The notes beneath the pieces are model-generated. The model was given only the letters and a program-made list of their open reading frames with translations. It was not told the DNA's origin and did not search any database. A program made the translations under genes and the position numbers. 64,000 bases of DNA from UBA6183 sp943372215 (GTDB lineage Bacteria > Bacteroidota > Bacteroidia > UKL13-3): assembly GCA_943372215.1 (NCBI GenBank), contig CALRXU020000010.1, positions 108,330 to 172,329 on the forward strand. Direction: 5' to 3'. Position 1 is the stretch's first letter; each line of letters starts with the position of its first letter. Below, piece by piece: positions 53,895-62,603 of the stretch.

Positions 53895-55073
53895 ATGATG
53901 AAAAGCAACCCCAAAGTCATTATTTACATCACTTTTTTTGTTTGGTGTGCAGCCATATTATTGAATGCATGTAAGCACGAAGTAGAGCAGCCGATGCCTG
54001 ATAATATTAGTCCTAATCAATACAGGATGGAGTTGCGCTGGAATAAGGCTTATGCTACAGAAACCAAACAAATGGTAGAGGCAGGTTTTTTATGGGCGAT
54101 GAGTTTTTTAGGGGCTGAGTGGCCAAAAGGAAGCTTTGAAAAAGCTGTAATTTGGAACAATAATAATGTTGTTGTGGATTTTCAACAGCTTGGTTTTCAA
54201 CAGCAAAGTTTGGATGCATTGGCTAAGTTAATTGCCCAGTTCAAACAAAGCGAGGAGTATAAAAGAAAGGGGGCTATTGATATAGGCAGGTTTGTGACAT
54301 TAACCATCAATGCCTCTCATCACTATTATGCCATTACCGGAATTGCCAAAACGTACGATTTGTTTAAACAAGGAAAAGTATTTGATGCCAAACAATTTGC
54401 TGCCACCAATTCCACCATTTCTTCCCATGATAGAATCATAGATTTACCCGATAGTAACAATACAGATTATAGAAAAAGTGCCTTTGTTTCAAATGAATGT
54501 GAAGGGAAAATAAAAGATGGAAAACAACGGGTTACTTCTTTTGAAGTAAAGGAACAAATGGCCAACGGGCAATTTCGCTTCGCAATTTATGATACAACGG
54601 GAGGAATGCTAACGGCTGCGAATGGTGCCGCAGGAAAGCCTGCCAAGTGCTTGTGGTGTCATGAATCAACTATTCAAACCTTGTTTGCAGAGCAAGTTGA
54701 CGAGCCCAATTATTATGGAGCAGAAATGTTTAAGTACATTGTTAATCGTAATATTAAGGTGCTTGCGGCATACCGCAATACCTTACAAACAGATGTTGAT
54801 TTTGAAAAGTGGCGAGACCACACTTACATGGAATTGTTGTACATTACCTTTATGGAACCGAGTGCTGATAGGTTGGCACAAGAGTGGGGAATATCTGTAA
54901 ATGAGGTAAAAGTTAGACTAAACAACGTTCCTACACATTCTCATGGGGAGTTTACCTATCTTGGAGCCCTGTATTTTAGAGAGGATGTGGAGCCATTTTC
55001 TCCATATACTGCAGTGAGGCCGCCAAGTTCAGCAAGGGAGAAATCAGTATATGAGCCTAACTTAATTAGATAA
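53895..55073 (+). CDS. Lipoprotein with a single CxxCH haem-binding motif
   Basis: A 392-residue protein of no family I recognise. The N-terminus is a lipoprotein signal with lipobox LNAC (Cys26). At Cys252-Cys255-His256 (KCLWCHES) there is one CxxCH, the covalent haem c attachment motif, in a mostly helical, Trp- and Tyr-rich protein. A single-haem cytochrome-like protein in the envelope is therefore possible, but one short motif may occur by chance. The frame is open to a TTG at 53871; ATG 53895 is chosen. It lies 38 nt after the methyltransferase and 11 nt before the radical SAM gene, so it is likely in their operon. Confidence 0.68.
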   Translation: MMKSNPKVIIYITFFVWCAAILLNACKHEVEQPMPDNISPNQYRMELRWNKAYATETKQMVEAGFLWAMSFLGAEWPKGSFEKAVIWNNNNVVVDFQQLGFQQQSLDALAKLIAQFKQSEEYKRKGAIDIGRFVTLTINASHHYYAITGIAKTYDLFKQGKVFDAKQFAATNSTISSHDRIIDLPDSNNTDYRKSAFVSNECEGKIKDGKQRVTSFEVKEQMANGQFRFAIYDTTGGMLTAANGAAGKPAKCLWCHESTIQTLFAEQVDEPNYYGAEMFKYIVNRNIKVLAAYRNTLQTDVDFEKWRDHTYMELLYITFMEPSADRLAQEWGISVNEVKVRLNNVPTHSHGEFTYLGALYFREDVEPFSPYTAVRPPSSAREKSVYEPNLIR

Positions 55074-55084
55074 GATAATAACGT

Positions 55085-56167
55085 ATGTCAATAAGAAGCA
55101 AAGTAAAATCAATCAACGCGGCAATCTACCCGCAGCACCTATTTTACGATCCAGAATGGTTGGTGTTGGGAGTAAACAATATTTGTAACCTGCATTGTAA
55201 AATGTGTGACGTGGGGGTAGGTTATAGTGAAAGTAATTTTTCAGCAAACTTAGTGGGCAGTAAACCACTGCATATGCCAATTGAGTTAATTAAAAAAATA
55301 ATGGACCAAGCGGCTACCTATTACCCAAATGTAAAAATGGGATACGCTTTTACTGAACCACTGGTGTATATCCATTTAGAAGAATCATTGCGTTATGCCC
55401 AAGAAAAAGGGCTGTACACTTTTCTTACTACCAATGGACTTACCCTGCCCCAAAAAGCCAACATGTTATGTAATGCAGGATTAACTGAAATATCCATCTC
55501 GTTGGATGGAACGCAAGATATTCATAACGAAATAAGGGGGAATAATAAATCATTTCAAAATGCCATAAAAGGAATCGAGGCATTGCTTGCAAATGCGAAT
55601 CATCCGGCCATATCTGTATATTTCGCTATTACCGAATGGAATATTGGTTGCATGAAAGAGTTTACCGATTACTTTAAAAAGTATCCATTAAAAAATTTAG
55701 GATTTATGCATACCAATTTTACCCCACAAAGTATAGCAGATTTCCATAACAAAACATGGGGAAATCAATACCACGCCACGCTTTCAAACACCATGGAAAT
55801 CAATATTGATAAAATGGATTTAGCGTTACTTTTTAATCAAATTAAAGAAATTAAAGCAACTTCTTATCCCTATAACGTTGGGTTTTCACCCAACATTGAT
55901 ACAATGGAACAATTGCAAAAGTTCTACCTGCGACCTGAGGAGTTGTTTGGTAAAAAGTGCAATGATGTTTCACGAAATATCATGATAAAGTCAGATGGTT
56001 CAGTTATACCAGCACAAGGGAGATGTTACAATATAAAAATTGGCAGTTTGTATGAACAGAATCTAAAAGAAATTTGGAATAGCAATGTCATTTCCAAATT
56101 AAGAATGGATTTGAATAATGCTGGTGGTTTATTACCTGCCTGTTCAAGGTGTTGTAGTGCTTTTTAA
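55085..56167 (+). CDS. Radical SAM protein with SPASM-like C-terminal domain
   Basis: A 360-residue radical SAM enzyme. CNLHCKMCD supplies the three cysteines for the SAM-binding 4Fe-4S cluster; YAFTEPLVYIHLEESLRYA, LTTNGL and ISISLDGTQDIHNEIRG follow the usual barrel order. The C-terminal region (CNDVSRNIMIKSDGSVIPAQ, then RCYNI, IWNS and CSRCCSAF) has extra cysteines for auxiliary clusters, like SPASM proteins. SPASM enzymes modify peptides, sugars or alcohols. I found no small precursor peptide gene next to it, so a RiPP role is not supported. Confidence 0.88.
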   Translation: MSIRSKVKSINAAIYPQHLFYDPEWLVLGVNNICNLHCKMCDVGVGYSESNFSANLVGSKPLHMPIELIKKIMDQAATYYPNVKMGYAFTEPLVYIHLEESLRYAQEKGLYTFLTTNGLTLPQKANMLCNAGLTEISISLDGTQDIHNEIRGNNKSFQNAIKGIEALLANANHPAISVYFAITEWNIGCMKEFTDYFKKYPLKNLGFMHTNFTPQSIADFHNKTWGNQYHATLSNTMEINIDKMDLALLFNQIKEIKATSYPYNVGFSPNIDTMEQLQKFYLRPEELFGKKCNDVSRNIMIKSDGSVIPAQGRCYNIKIGSLYEQNLKEIWNSNVISKLRMDLNNAGGLLPACSRCCSAF

Positions 56168-56194
56168 ACAGATAAGTTAGTTCAGTTAACAAAA

Positions 56195-56902
56195 ATGTAT
56201 TTGCCTATTTCCATCAGAAAATTTCTTAAGCAACGAGATATGCTTAAGTTTTATAAAAAGTTTGTAAATAGAGACGACTTATGTTTTGATATTGGAGCAA
56301 ACATTGGTGAACGAACAAATATTTTATTGAAACTGGGAGCAAACGTTGTTGCAGTTGAACCACAGCTTAAGTGTTTCAATATTTTGGAATCGAAGTATGG
56401 TGGTAATAATAAGGTTAACTTATTGAAATTAGCGATTGGTAGTGAAGAAAAGGAAGCTGAACTCAGGATTTGTGATGAAACCAATGAGTGTTCAACCCTT
56501 TCTGAAGAATTTATATCCATTTATAAAGACTTTTCCAAGCTGAACTGGCAAACCACAGAGAAAATAACTGTTACCACGCTTGAAAATTTATGTAAACAAT
56601 TTGGCGTTCCTAAGTTTTGTAAAATTGACGTAGAAGGTTATGAATCAGCGGTTTTTTTGGGATTAAACAGCCCAATTAAGTACATCTGCTTCGAGTTTAA
56701 TCGGCCCATGTTAAATGATACTGTCAAATGTTTAGAAACCCTAAGTTTAATTGGAAATTACCAGTGCAATTTTATTAAGTACGAGCATATGACCCTTGTT
56801 TTACCTCAATGGGAGCCGATAAAGGATTTTCAAAAACACATGGAACAACTGATAACAAATGATATATTAACGGGAGAAATAGTAGTCGCATTAATGGATT
56901 AA
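56195..56902 (+). CDS. FkbM-family methyltransferase
   Basis: A 235-residue SAM-dependent O-methyltransferase of the FkbM type. LCFDIGANIGERTNILL binds SAM, VVAVEPQLKCFNIL and KIDVEGYESAVFLGL are the family's conserved blocks. FkbM enzymes methylate hydroxyls of sugars and polyketides, and are common in glycan loci. It starts 27 nt after the radical SAM gene. The DNA is AT-rich compared with the six-gene run further downstream. Confidence 0.9.
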   Translation: MYLPISIRKFLKQRDMLKFYKKFVNRDDLCFDIGANIGERTNILLKLGANVVAVEPQLKCFNILESKYGGNNKVNLLKLAIGSEEKEAELRICDETNECSTLSEEFISIYKDFSKLNWQTTEKITVTTLENLCKQFGVPKFCKIDVEGYESAVFLGLNSPIKYICFEFNRPMLNDTVKCLETLSLIGNYQCNFIKYEHMTLVLPQWEPIKDFQKHMEQLITNDILTGEIVVALMD

Positions 56903-56981
56903 GGGAAATGCCTCAAAAAGCATTATAATTGCTATGTGTTCAAGAAAAATAAGGTAAAATTGGTTATAGAAAACGATTCAA

Positions 56982-57245
56982 ATGAAGAAAACAGTTGTTT
57001 TATATAATCCCTATGCTGTATTCTATACAATGCCTTTGGCGCTGATTGCAATAGGCTCTTATTTGGATGCTGATAAAATCATGGAAATTGAGAATTTTAA
57101 ATTTTATCAACGATTGGCATACACCCAAAAAAATGTGCCAATCGTAAAAGATATCGCCAAGTGGCGGCTTGATAAAAAAATGTATGCACTACCTTTTGAA
57201 CGGAAGTTAAAAGAGTGGTTCATACCAACTCCTCAAATGTCGTAG
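56982..57245 (+). pseudogene. Internally deleted remnant of a B12-type radical SAM gene
   Basis: An 87-codon open frame. Residues 3-29 (TVVLYNPYAVFYTMPLAL, then IAIGSYLD) resemble the very N-terminus of B12-type radical SAM proteins such as the next gene (VIIFNPKSANKKYRIPMSVL). Residues about 58-80 (IAKWRLDKKMYALPFERK and LKEWF) resemble the very C-terminus of that same protein (LRYKNNLFHYPYEIKA then LQKIW): Arg, the Lys/Asn pair, an aromatic, Pro-aromatic-Glu, Lys and Trp line up. The middle, with the radical SAM core and cysteines, is missing. An in-frame internal deletion is the simplest reading; a functional mini-protein is possible but less likely. Confidence 0.6.
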
Positions 57246-57277
57246 TGTTTTTGTAAAAAGTGTAATTTATATAAGGT

Positions 57278-58789
57278 TTGACTAACAATACTAAAAACGA
57301 AGTAATTATTTTTAATCCCAAAAGTGCCAATAAAAAGTACAGAATTCCCATGTCTGTCCTTCAAGTGGCTGCTTCTATTGATGGTATTTATTCATGGACT
57401 ATTGTTGATGGAAACAGGGAGCAAGATCCGCTGAATAAAATCATCAGCCAAATCACTCCCCATACAAAGTATATCGGTTTCACAGTAATGCCTGGCCCAC
57501 AATTAAAGCAAGCCATACCCTTTGCGAAAAGTATTAAGCAGCAGTATCCGCATATTAAAATGATTTGGGGAGGATATTTTGCTTCCAACCAACACAAAGC
57601 AGTGCTCCAATCAGGTTTTGTTGATTATGTAATTAGCGGCCCTGGGGATTACGCATTTCCGGCTTTGCTTGGTGCGCTGGACAACAACCAATCCATTGAT
57701 GAGATAGAAAATTTAATCTTCATTAAAAATGGAGAAATCCTTAAAACCAAAAAGGCGGAGTTGGTAAACTATGATGATTTAAACCCATTACCTTACCATA
57801 AACTCAATGAGATTTACGACATCAATACCTACTTGGGAAAAACCTATTTAGGGAATAAAACACTGGCCTACCACAGCAGTTTTGGTTGTCCGTTTACTTG
57901 CTCCTTTTGTGCAGTAGTACCTATTTATAATGCCAAGTGGAAAGGCAAATCAGCACAAGGGGTGTACGAAGATGTAAAATACATTAAAGACAAATGGGGA
58001 GCAGATTCTATTGAGTTTCATGACAATAACTTCTTTGTATCAGAAAAGCGGGTTGCCGAATTTTCAAAGTTGGTAAAAGACGATAACTTGGTTTGGTGGG
58101 GCGAAGGACGCATTGATACCATTAATAAATACAAAGACGAAACGTTAGCCTTAATGCGCGAATCAGGTTGTAAAATGATTTTTTTTGGTGCCGAAACAGG
58201 GAATGATGAGGTGCTGAAAAAAATGGATAAAGGCGGTACACAAACGGGAGAACAAATTGCAGCCTTTGCAGCCAGAATGAAAAAATTTGACATCATTCCT
58301 GAATACTCGTTTGTACTTGGAACACCTGCTGAAACACCTGAACAAGTGATGAAACAAATTGATGAAGACATTAAATTCATCAAACGCATTAAAGCCATTA
58401 ACCCCGATACCGAAATTATTATTTACGTTTACAGCCCAGTTCCAACCGAAGGCTCAGACATGTACAATAAAGTATTGGAGAGTGGCTTTAGATTTCCGCA
58501 AAAACTGGAAGATTGGCTAAATAGCGAGTGGGAAAATTTTGATTTACGCAAGAATCCATTAACACCTTGGTTAACCCCTGAAATGATTGATAAAATTAAA
58601 AATTTTGAAACCGTTTTAAATGGGTATTATCCCACTGTTTCTGACATTCGAATGAAACCTTACCAGCGGAAATTGATTAAAGCTTGGTCTGGTTTAAGAT
58701 ACAAAAACAACCTGTTCCATTACCCATACGAGATAAAAGCATTACAGAAAATATGGAATTACAGGCAGCCTGAAATACAAGGGTTTTAA
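57278..58789 (+). CDS. B12-binding-type radical SAM protein (BchE/elongator-like)
   Basis: A 503-residue enzyme. The N-terminal Rossmann-like domain (about 1-170, with KYIGFTVMPGPQLKQAIPFAKSI and MIWGGYFASNQ) is the B12-binding-type fold, though no DxHxxG is seen. The radical SAM core has FGCPFTCSFCA (three cluster cysteines), HDNNFFVS, GEGRIDTINKY and IFFGAETGNDEVLKKMDKG. Relatives add methyl groups or rearrange carbon skeletons. The start is TTG 57278; the first in-frame ATG would remove the first strand. The next gene is 1 nt downstream. Confidence 0.9.
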   Translation: MTNNTKNEVIIFNPKSANKKYRIPMSVLQVAASIDGIYSWTIVDGNREQDPLNKIISQITPHTKYIGFTVMPGPQLKQAIPFAKSIKQQYPHIKMIWGGYFASNQHKAVLQSGFVDYVISGPGDYAFPALLGALDNNQSIDEIENLIFIKNGEILKTKKAELVNYDDLNPLPYHKLNEIYDINTYLGKTYLGNKTLAYHSSFGCPFTCSFCAVVPIYNAKWKGKSAQGVYEDVKYIKDKWGADSIEFHDNNFFVSEKRVAEFSKLVKDDNLVWWGEGRIDTINKYKDETLALMRESGCKMIFFGAETGNDEVLKKMDKGGTQTGEQIAAFAARMKKFDIIPEYSFVLGTPAETPEQVMKQIDEDIKFIKRIKAINPDTEIIIYVYSPVPTEGSDMYNKVLESGFRFPQKLEDWLNSEWENFDLRKNPLTPWLTPEMIDKIKNFETVLNGYYPTVSDIRMKPYQRKLIKAWSGLRYKNNLFHYPYEIKALQKIWNYRQPEIQGF

Positions 58790-58790
58790 T

Positions 58791-59453
58791 ATGTGGAGGA
58801 TATTAAAGTGGCTACTTACTAGGATATTTGGCCCAATCATTAAATGGTATTTAAGGCACGATAGAACATACACCTATAACAAACTTACTATAGTTGTAAA
58901 GAAGGGCGTTTTTCATCCAGGGTTCTTTTTTAGCACCAAATTTTTATTAGAGATTATTGGCAAGCAAGAACTCAAAGGAAAAACAACACTTGAGCTGGGC
59001 GCAGGAAGTGGCCTGATTTCATTTTATATGGCAAGTAAAGGTGCGCATGTAACCGCAACCGACATCAGCACCATCGCTATTGAAGGGCTACATTTAAACA
59101 ACCACAAGCTAAACGCAAACATTACCATCATCCACTCTGATTTATTTGACCAAATACCCCAACAGCCATTTGATTATATCATTATTAATCCACCATATTA
59201 TCCCAAAAATCCCAAAAACCAGGAAGAAAAAGCATGGTTTTGTGGTGTTGATTATGAGTACTTTCACAAATTGTTTAACCATATAGGCAGCTATATGCAA
59301 CGAAACGCCACTGTTTATATGTCCTTATCAGAGGATTGTAATGTGAAGCAAATTGCAGAAATTGCAGCAAATAACAATTACTCGTTTATTTTGATTGAAA
59401 AAAAACGTATCATAGGGGAGTTAAATTTTATTTATCAAATTGTTAAGAAGTAA
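58791..59453 (+). CDS. Class I methyltransferase with NPPY motif
   Basis: A 220-residue protein. After a basic, partly hydrophobic head (about 1-30), TLELGAGSGLISFYMASKG is SAM motif I, VTATDISTIAIEGLHLN motif II and IIINPPYYPKNP carries NPPY, which is typical of enzymes methylating nitrogen of amides, bases or amines (HemK/PrmC-like). In this operon the substrate may be a small molecule. It is separated by 1 nt from the genes on both sides. Confidence 0.85.
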   Translation: MWRILKWLLTRIFGPIIKWYLRHDRTYTYNKLTIVVKKGVFHPGFFFSTKFLLEIIGKQELKGKTTLELGAGSGLISFYMASKGAHVTATDISTIAIEGLHLNNHKLNANITIIHSDLFDQIPQQPFDYIIINPPYYPKNPKNQEEKAWFCGVDYEYFHKLFNHIGSYMQRNATVYMSLSEDCNVKQIAEIAANNNYSFILIEKKRIIGELNFIYQIVKK

Positions 59454-59454
59454 C

Positions 59455-60399
59455 ATGAGCATAAATGCCATACAAAAGGAACAGTTAACGGAGGTAGGGT
59501 CAAAAATTATTTTGGCCCTGGCCTATTTTGACCTGTTTAAATTCCCCTTAACCGTTGATGAAATAATTAAATACAGCAAGGTGCCATCTAAACAAAGGGG
59601 CTCGTTTGTTAACGAGGTCGAAAAGCTATTGAGCCAACAAATTGTTTTTCAACACGGACCTTATTATTCTTTAATCAGTAACGAAAAATTAGAACAAAGG
59701 AGAGAAAATGGCGCACAAAATGCTAGTGCACTAATGCTTAAAGCAGATAAATACTCTCGATTAATCCATCGTTTTCCATTTGTTAGAAGCGTTTGTATAT
59801 CCGGCTCTTTATCCAAAGGCTGTGTAGATGAGCAAGGAGACGTTGATTATTTTATTATTACCCATCCACAACGTTTATGGATTGCGCGGACCTTGTTAAT
59901 TGCGTTTAAAAAAGTGTTTCTGTTAAACAACCACAAGTACTTTTGTGTAAACTATTTTATTGATACCGAACACCTCGATATACCAGATAAGAACATTTTT
60001 ACGGCAACAGAATTACTTACGTTGTTGCCTATGTCTGGTTATCACGTTTACAATGAATTAATCAATAAAAATGCTTGGGCATTTATGCACTTGCCCAATG
60101 TGACCATTGAGCCCAAAACTGGTGTTGATGTGGAAGATACTAGGGTTAAAAAAGTATTGGAGAGTTTACTTGGTGGTTATGTGGGTGGTCAACTGGATAC
60201 CTTATTTATGAAACTCACCATCAAGATATGGAAAACAAAATTTCGCAACTTTAATGAAGAAGAGTTAGATACAGCCATGAGGTCAAGAAAATATGTTTCC
60301 AAGCATCACCCACAGCATTTTCAGCAAGTGGTGCTTGATCGGTTTAAAAACAACATTGCCCAAGTGGAAAAAAAGTTAAACGTAACCTTACATGGCTGA
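59455..60399 (+). CDS. Nucleotidyltransferase-fold protein with N-terminal winged-helix-like region
   Basis: A 314-residue protein. Residues about 10-75 look like a winged helix (TVDEIIKYSKVPSKQ, FVNEVEKLLSQQIVF). CISGSLSKGCVDEQGDVDYFIIT matches the GS-x-DxD metal-binding motif of the nucleotidyltransferase (pol-beta-like) superfamily, as in aminoglycoside adenylyltransferases and minimal nucleotidyltransferases. The frame is open five codons upstream; the ATG at 59455, 1 nt after the preceding stop, is chosen. It overlaps the next radical SAM gene by 8 nt. Substrate unknown. Confidence 0.75.
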   Translation: MSINAIQKEQLTEVGSKIILALAYFDLFKFPLTVDEIIKYSKVPSKQRGSFVNEVEKLLSQQIVFQHGPYYSLISNEKLEQRRENGAQNASALMLKADKYSRLIHRFPFVRSVCISGSLSKGCVDEQGDVDYFIITHPQRLWIARTLLIAFKKVFLLNNHKYFCVNYFIDTEHLDIPDKNIFTATELLTLLPMSGYHVYNELINKNAWAFMHLPNVTIEPKTGVDVEDTRVKKVLESLLGGYVGGQLDTLFMKLTIKIWKTKFRNFNEEELDTAMRSRKYVSKHHPQHFQQVVLDRFKNNIAQVEKKLNVTLHG

Positions 60400-61831
60400 T
60401 TTGTTGCTTACCCATTCTTACTTTTTAAACTTTGATCCTAAACAACTCAGGGCAGGAACACCATACGCACCGTTGGCAACCTTGTTTGCGGCAGCCGTAT
60501 TGCAAAAAAATCACTACAACGTGGCTTTTTTTGACACCATGTTTTGCCTAAAAGCTGATGAAATAACAAACAGCATCATTACACATAAACCTAGGCTATT
60601 TGTTATTTATGATGATGGGTTTAATTACCTTACTAAAATGTGCCTCACCAATATGCGTGATGCTGCCTTTGAAATGATACGTCTTGCAAAAGAACAAGGT
60701 TGTAAAGTGGCCATTTCAAGTTCTGATTCAACAGACCATGCGGAGCAATATTTGCAAAAAGGCGCTGATTTTGTTATAGCTGGTGAAGGAGAGCAAACAC
60801 TATTGGAATTGAGTAACTGCTTACTTCGCAACGAAGGAAGTATAGAAACCATTGATGGATTAATCTGGCTAAAAGAGGGCCAGTTGCAAAGCAATGCCAA
60901 ACGCAACAACTTGCGCAATCTGGATGATTTACCGCTTCCTGCTTGGGATTTGGTAAACATGCAACCCTACCAAAACATGTGGTTAAACCACAAAGGTTAC
61001 TTCTCCATTAACATGGTTACCACCAGAGGATGCCCCTTTAAATGCAATTGGTGCGCAAAACCAATTTATGGCAACCGCTATAACTCCCGCAGTCCTGAAA
61101 ATGTAATTGCAGAAATTAAACTCCTTAAACAAAAATTAAACATCCACCACATTTGGTTTGCCGATGATATTTTTGGGTTAAAACCGGGGTGGGTAAGCCA
61201 ATTTGCAGCATTGGCAAAACAGGAAAATCTACAGTTCAAGTTCAAAATACAATCGCGGGTTGATTTGTTATTAGAAGAAGACAACATTAAACACTTGGCA
61301 GATGCAGGATGTGAAGAGGTTTGGGTAGGAGCAGAAAGTGGTTCACAAAAAATATTGGATGCCATGGATAAAGGCACTAAAATAGAGCAGATTGAAACGG
61401 CAACTTTATTGATGAAACAACAAGGCATTAAACCTTGCTTCTTTTTACAATTTGGGTACCCAGGGGAAGAAGCTGTTGATATTAAAAGCACCATTAGTAT
61501 GCTTAAAAGGCTCATGCCCCATGACATTGGCATTTCCGTTTCATATCCATTGCCAGGAACAAAATTCTACGACAATGTAAAATCTCAACTCAAGCAAAAA
61601 CAAAACTGGACGGATTCAGATGAGTTATTGGTGATGTTTGATAGCACTTATCCTGCAGATTTTTATAAACAACTCCAACGATTGGTGCATTACCAGTTTA
61701 GGAAGTGGAAAGCTTTAGAAGCGTGGAAAAACACCAGTAACCTGAAACAAGGGGCCTCCATACTGGTGCGTATACCTCAGGTGCTATGGGCAAAACAACA
61801 AATGAAGAAACATGCAGCAGGCGTATTTTAA
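60392..61831 (+). CDS. B12-binding-type radical SAM protein, paralog A
   Basis: A 479-residue enzyme. The N-terminal domain has LLTHSYFLNFDPKQLR, PYAPLATLFAAAVLQ and FVIAGEGEQTLLEL as in B12-binding radical SAM proteins. The core has TTRGCPFKCNWCAKPIYGN with the cluster cysteines, IWFADDIFGLKPGW and VWVGAESGSQKILDAMDKG. It is clearly paralogous to the gene at 62600, with the same block order. It overlaps the nucleotidyltransferase gene by 8 nt and the following methyltransferase gene by 20 nt. Confidence 0.9.
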   Translation: MADLLLTHSYFLNFDPKQLRAGTPYAPLATLFAAAVLQKNHYNVAFFDTMFCLKADEITNSIITHKPRLFVIYDDGFNYLTKMCLTNMRDAAFEMIRLAKEQGCKVAISSSDSTDHAEQYLQKGADFVIAGEGEQTLLELSNCLLRNEGSIETIDGLIWLKEGQLQSNAKRNNLRNLDDLPLPAWDLVNMQPYQNMWLNHKGYFSINMVTTRGCPFKCNWCAKPIYGNRYNSRSPENVIAEIKLLKQKLNIHHIWFADDIFGLKPGWVSQFAALAKQENLQFKFKIQSRVDLLLEEDNIKHLADAGCEEVWVGAESGSQKILDAMDKGTKIEQIETATLLMKQQGIKPCFFLQFGYPGEEAVDIKSTISMLKRLMPHDIGISVSYPLPGTKFYDNVKSQLKQKQNWTDSDELLVMFDSTYPADFYKQLQRLVHYQFRKWKALEAWKNTSNLKQGASILVRIPQVLWAKQQMKKHAAGVF

Positions 61832-62603
61832 TGGTATTGCCTCTACTTACGATTCCGACTTCTCGTACAGTAAAATTGGGCTCATGCAGCGCAAGCGTGT
61901 ATGGAAATACCTAAGTGCCCAGCTTAAACAGAAGGATAATATTTCAATATTAGAAATTAATTGTGGCACAGGGTTAGACGCTTATTGGTTAAGTGAACAA
62001 GGTTATCAGGTTACTGCCACAGATGTTTCAGCCGATATGATTACATGTGCTGAAAACAAGAAACAACTCAACTCAAAACAGAATCCTGCTTTTATCGTTT
62101 GTGGTTTTGATGATTTGGCTAACCAGTTTAAAGGCAAAACGTTTGATTTGATTTTTTCAAACTTTGCGGGCCTCAATTGTGTTGATAAGGAGGGATTAGA
62201 AAAACTTAATCGTGATTTTGCCTCATTGTTAGCGCCAAACGGGCAATTAATTATGGTATTACTTGGCAAATACTGCTGGATGGAACAACTTTATTTTCGT
62301 GCAAAAGGATTACCCGATAAAGCTAAACGTAGGTTGACATTAGATATGGTAGAACTAAGCAAAGGTTACGTGCAACCTACGTATTGCTATTCAGTGCAGG
62401 AAACGAAGCAGCTCTTTAATGCCTTTAACTTAATCACTCATAAGCCAGTTGGTATTGCCATACCACCATCTTACCTAGAGCCAATCATAAAAAAGTTTTC
62501 GTTTTTAGTGCCAATTGTTCAACTTGCTGAATATTGTTTGGGAAATATTTCCTTTTTAAGTGATTATGCGGATCATACCTTTTTAGCCTTTACAAAAAAA
62601 TGA
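61812..62603 (+). CDS. Class I SAM-dependent methyltransferase
   Basis: A 263-residue methyltransferase. QAYFNGIASTYDSDFSYSKIG is the usual head of this group; ILEINCGTGLDAYWLSEQG is motif I, VTATDVSADMITCA motif II and FDLIFSNFAGLNCVD motif IV. The C-terminal part (LVPIVQLAEYCLG) is hydrophobic and may sit at the membrane. It is squeezed between two paralogous radical SAM genes, overlapping both (20 and 4 nt), so the three products surely work together. Confidence 0.88.
   Translation: MQQAYFNGIASTYDSDFSYSKIGLMQRKRVWKYLSAQLKQKDNISILEINCGTGLDAYWLSEQGYQVTATDVSADMITCAENKKQLNSKQNPAFIVCGFDDLANQFKGKTFDLIFSNFAGLNCVDKEGLEKLNRDFASLLAPNGQLIMVLLGKYCWMEQLYFRAKGLPDKAKRRLTLDMVELSKGYVQPTYCYSVQETKQLFNAFNLITHKPVGIAIPPSYLEPIIKKFSFLVPIVQLAEYCLGNISFLSDYADHTFLAFTKK

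Noticed and set aside
55074..56194. A RiPP precursor peptide next to the SPASM-like radical SAM gene
   Set aside because: The gaps on both sides are only 11 and 27 nt and no short Cys- or Gly-rich frame is present.
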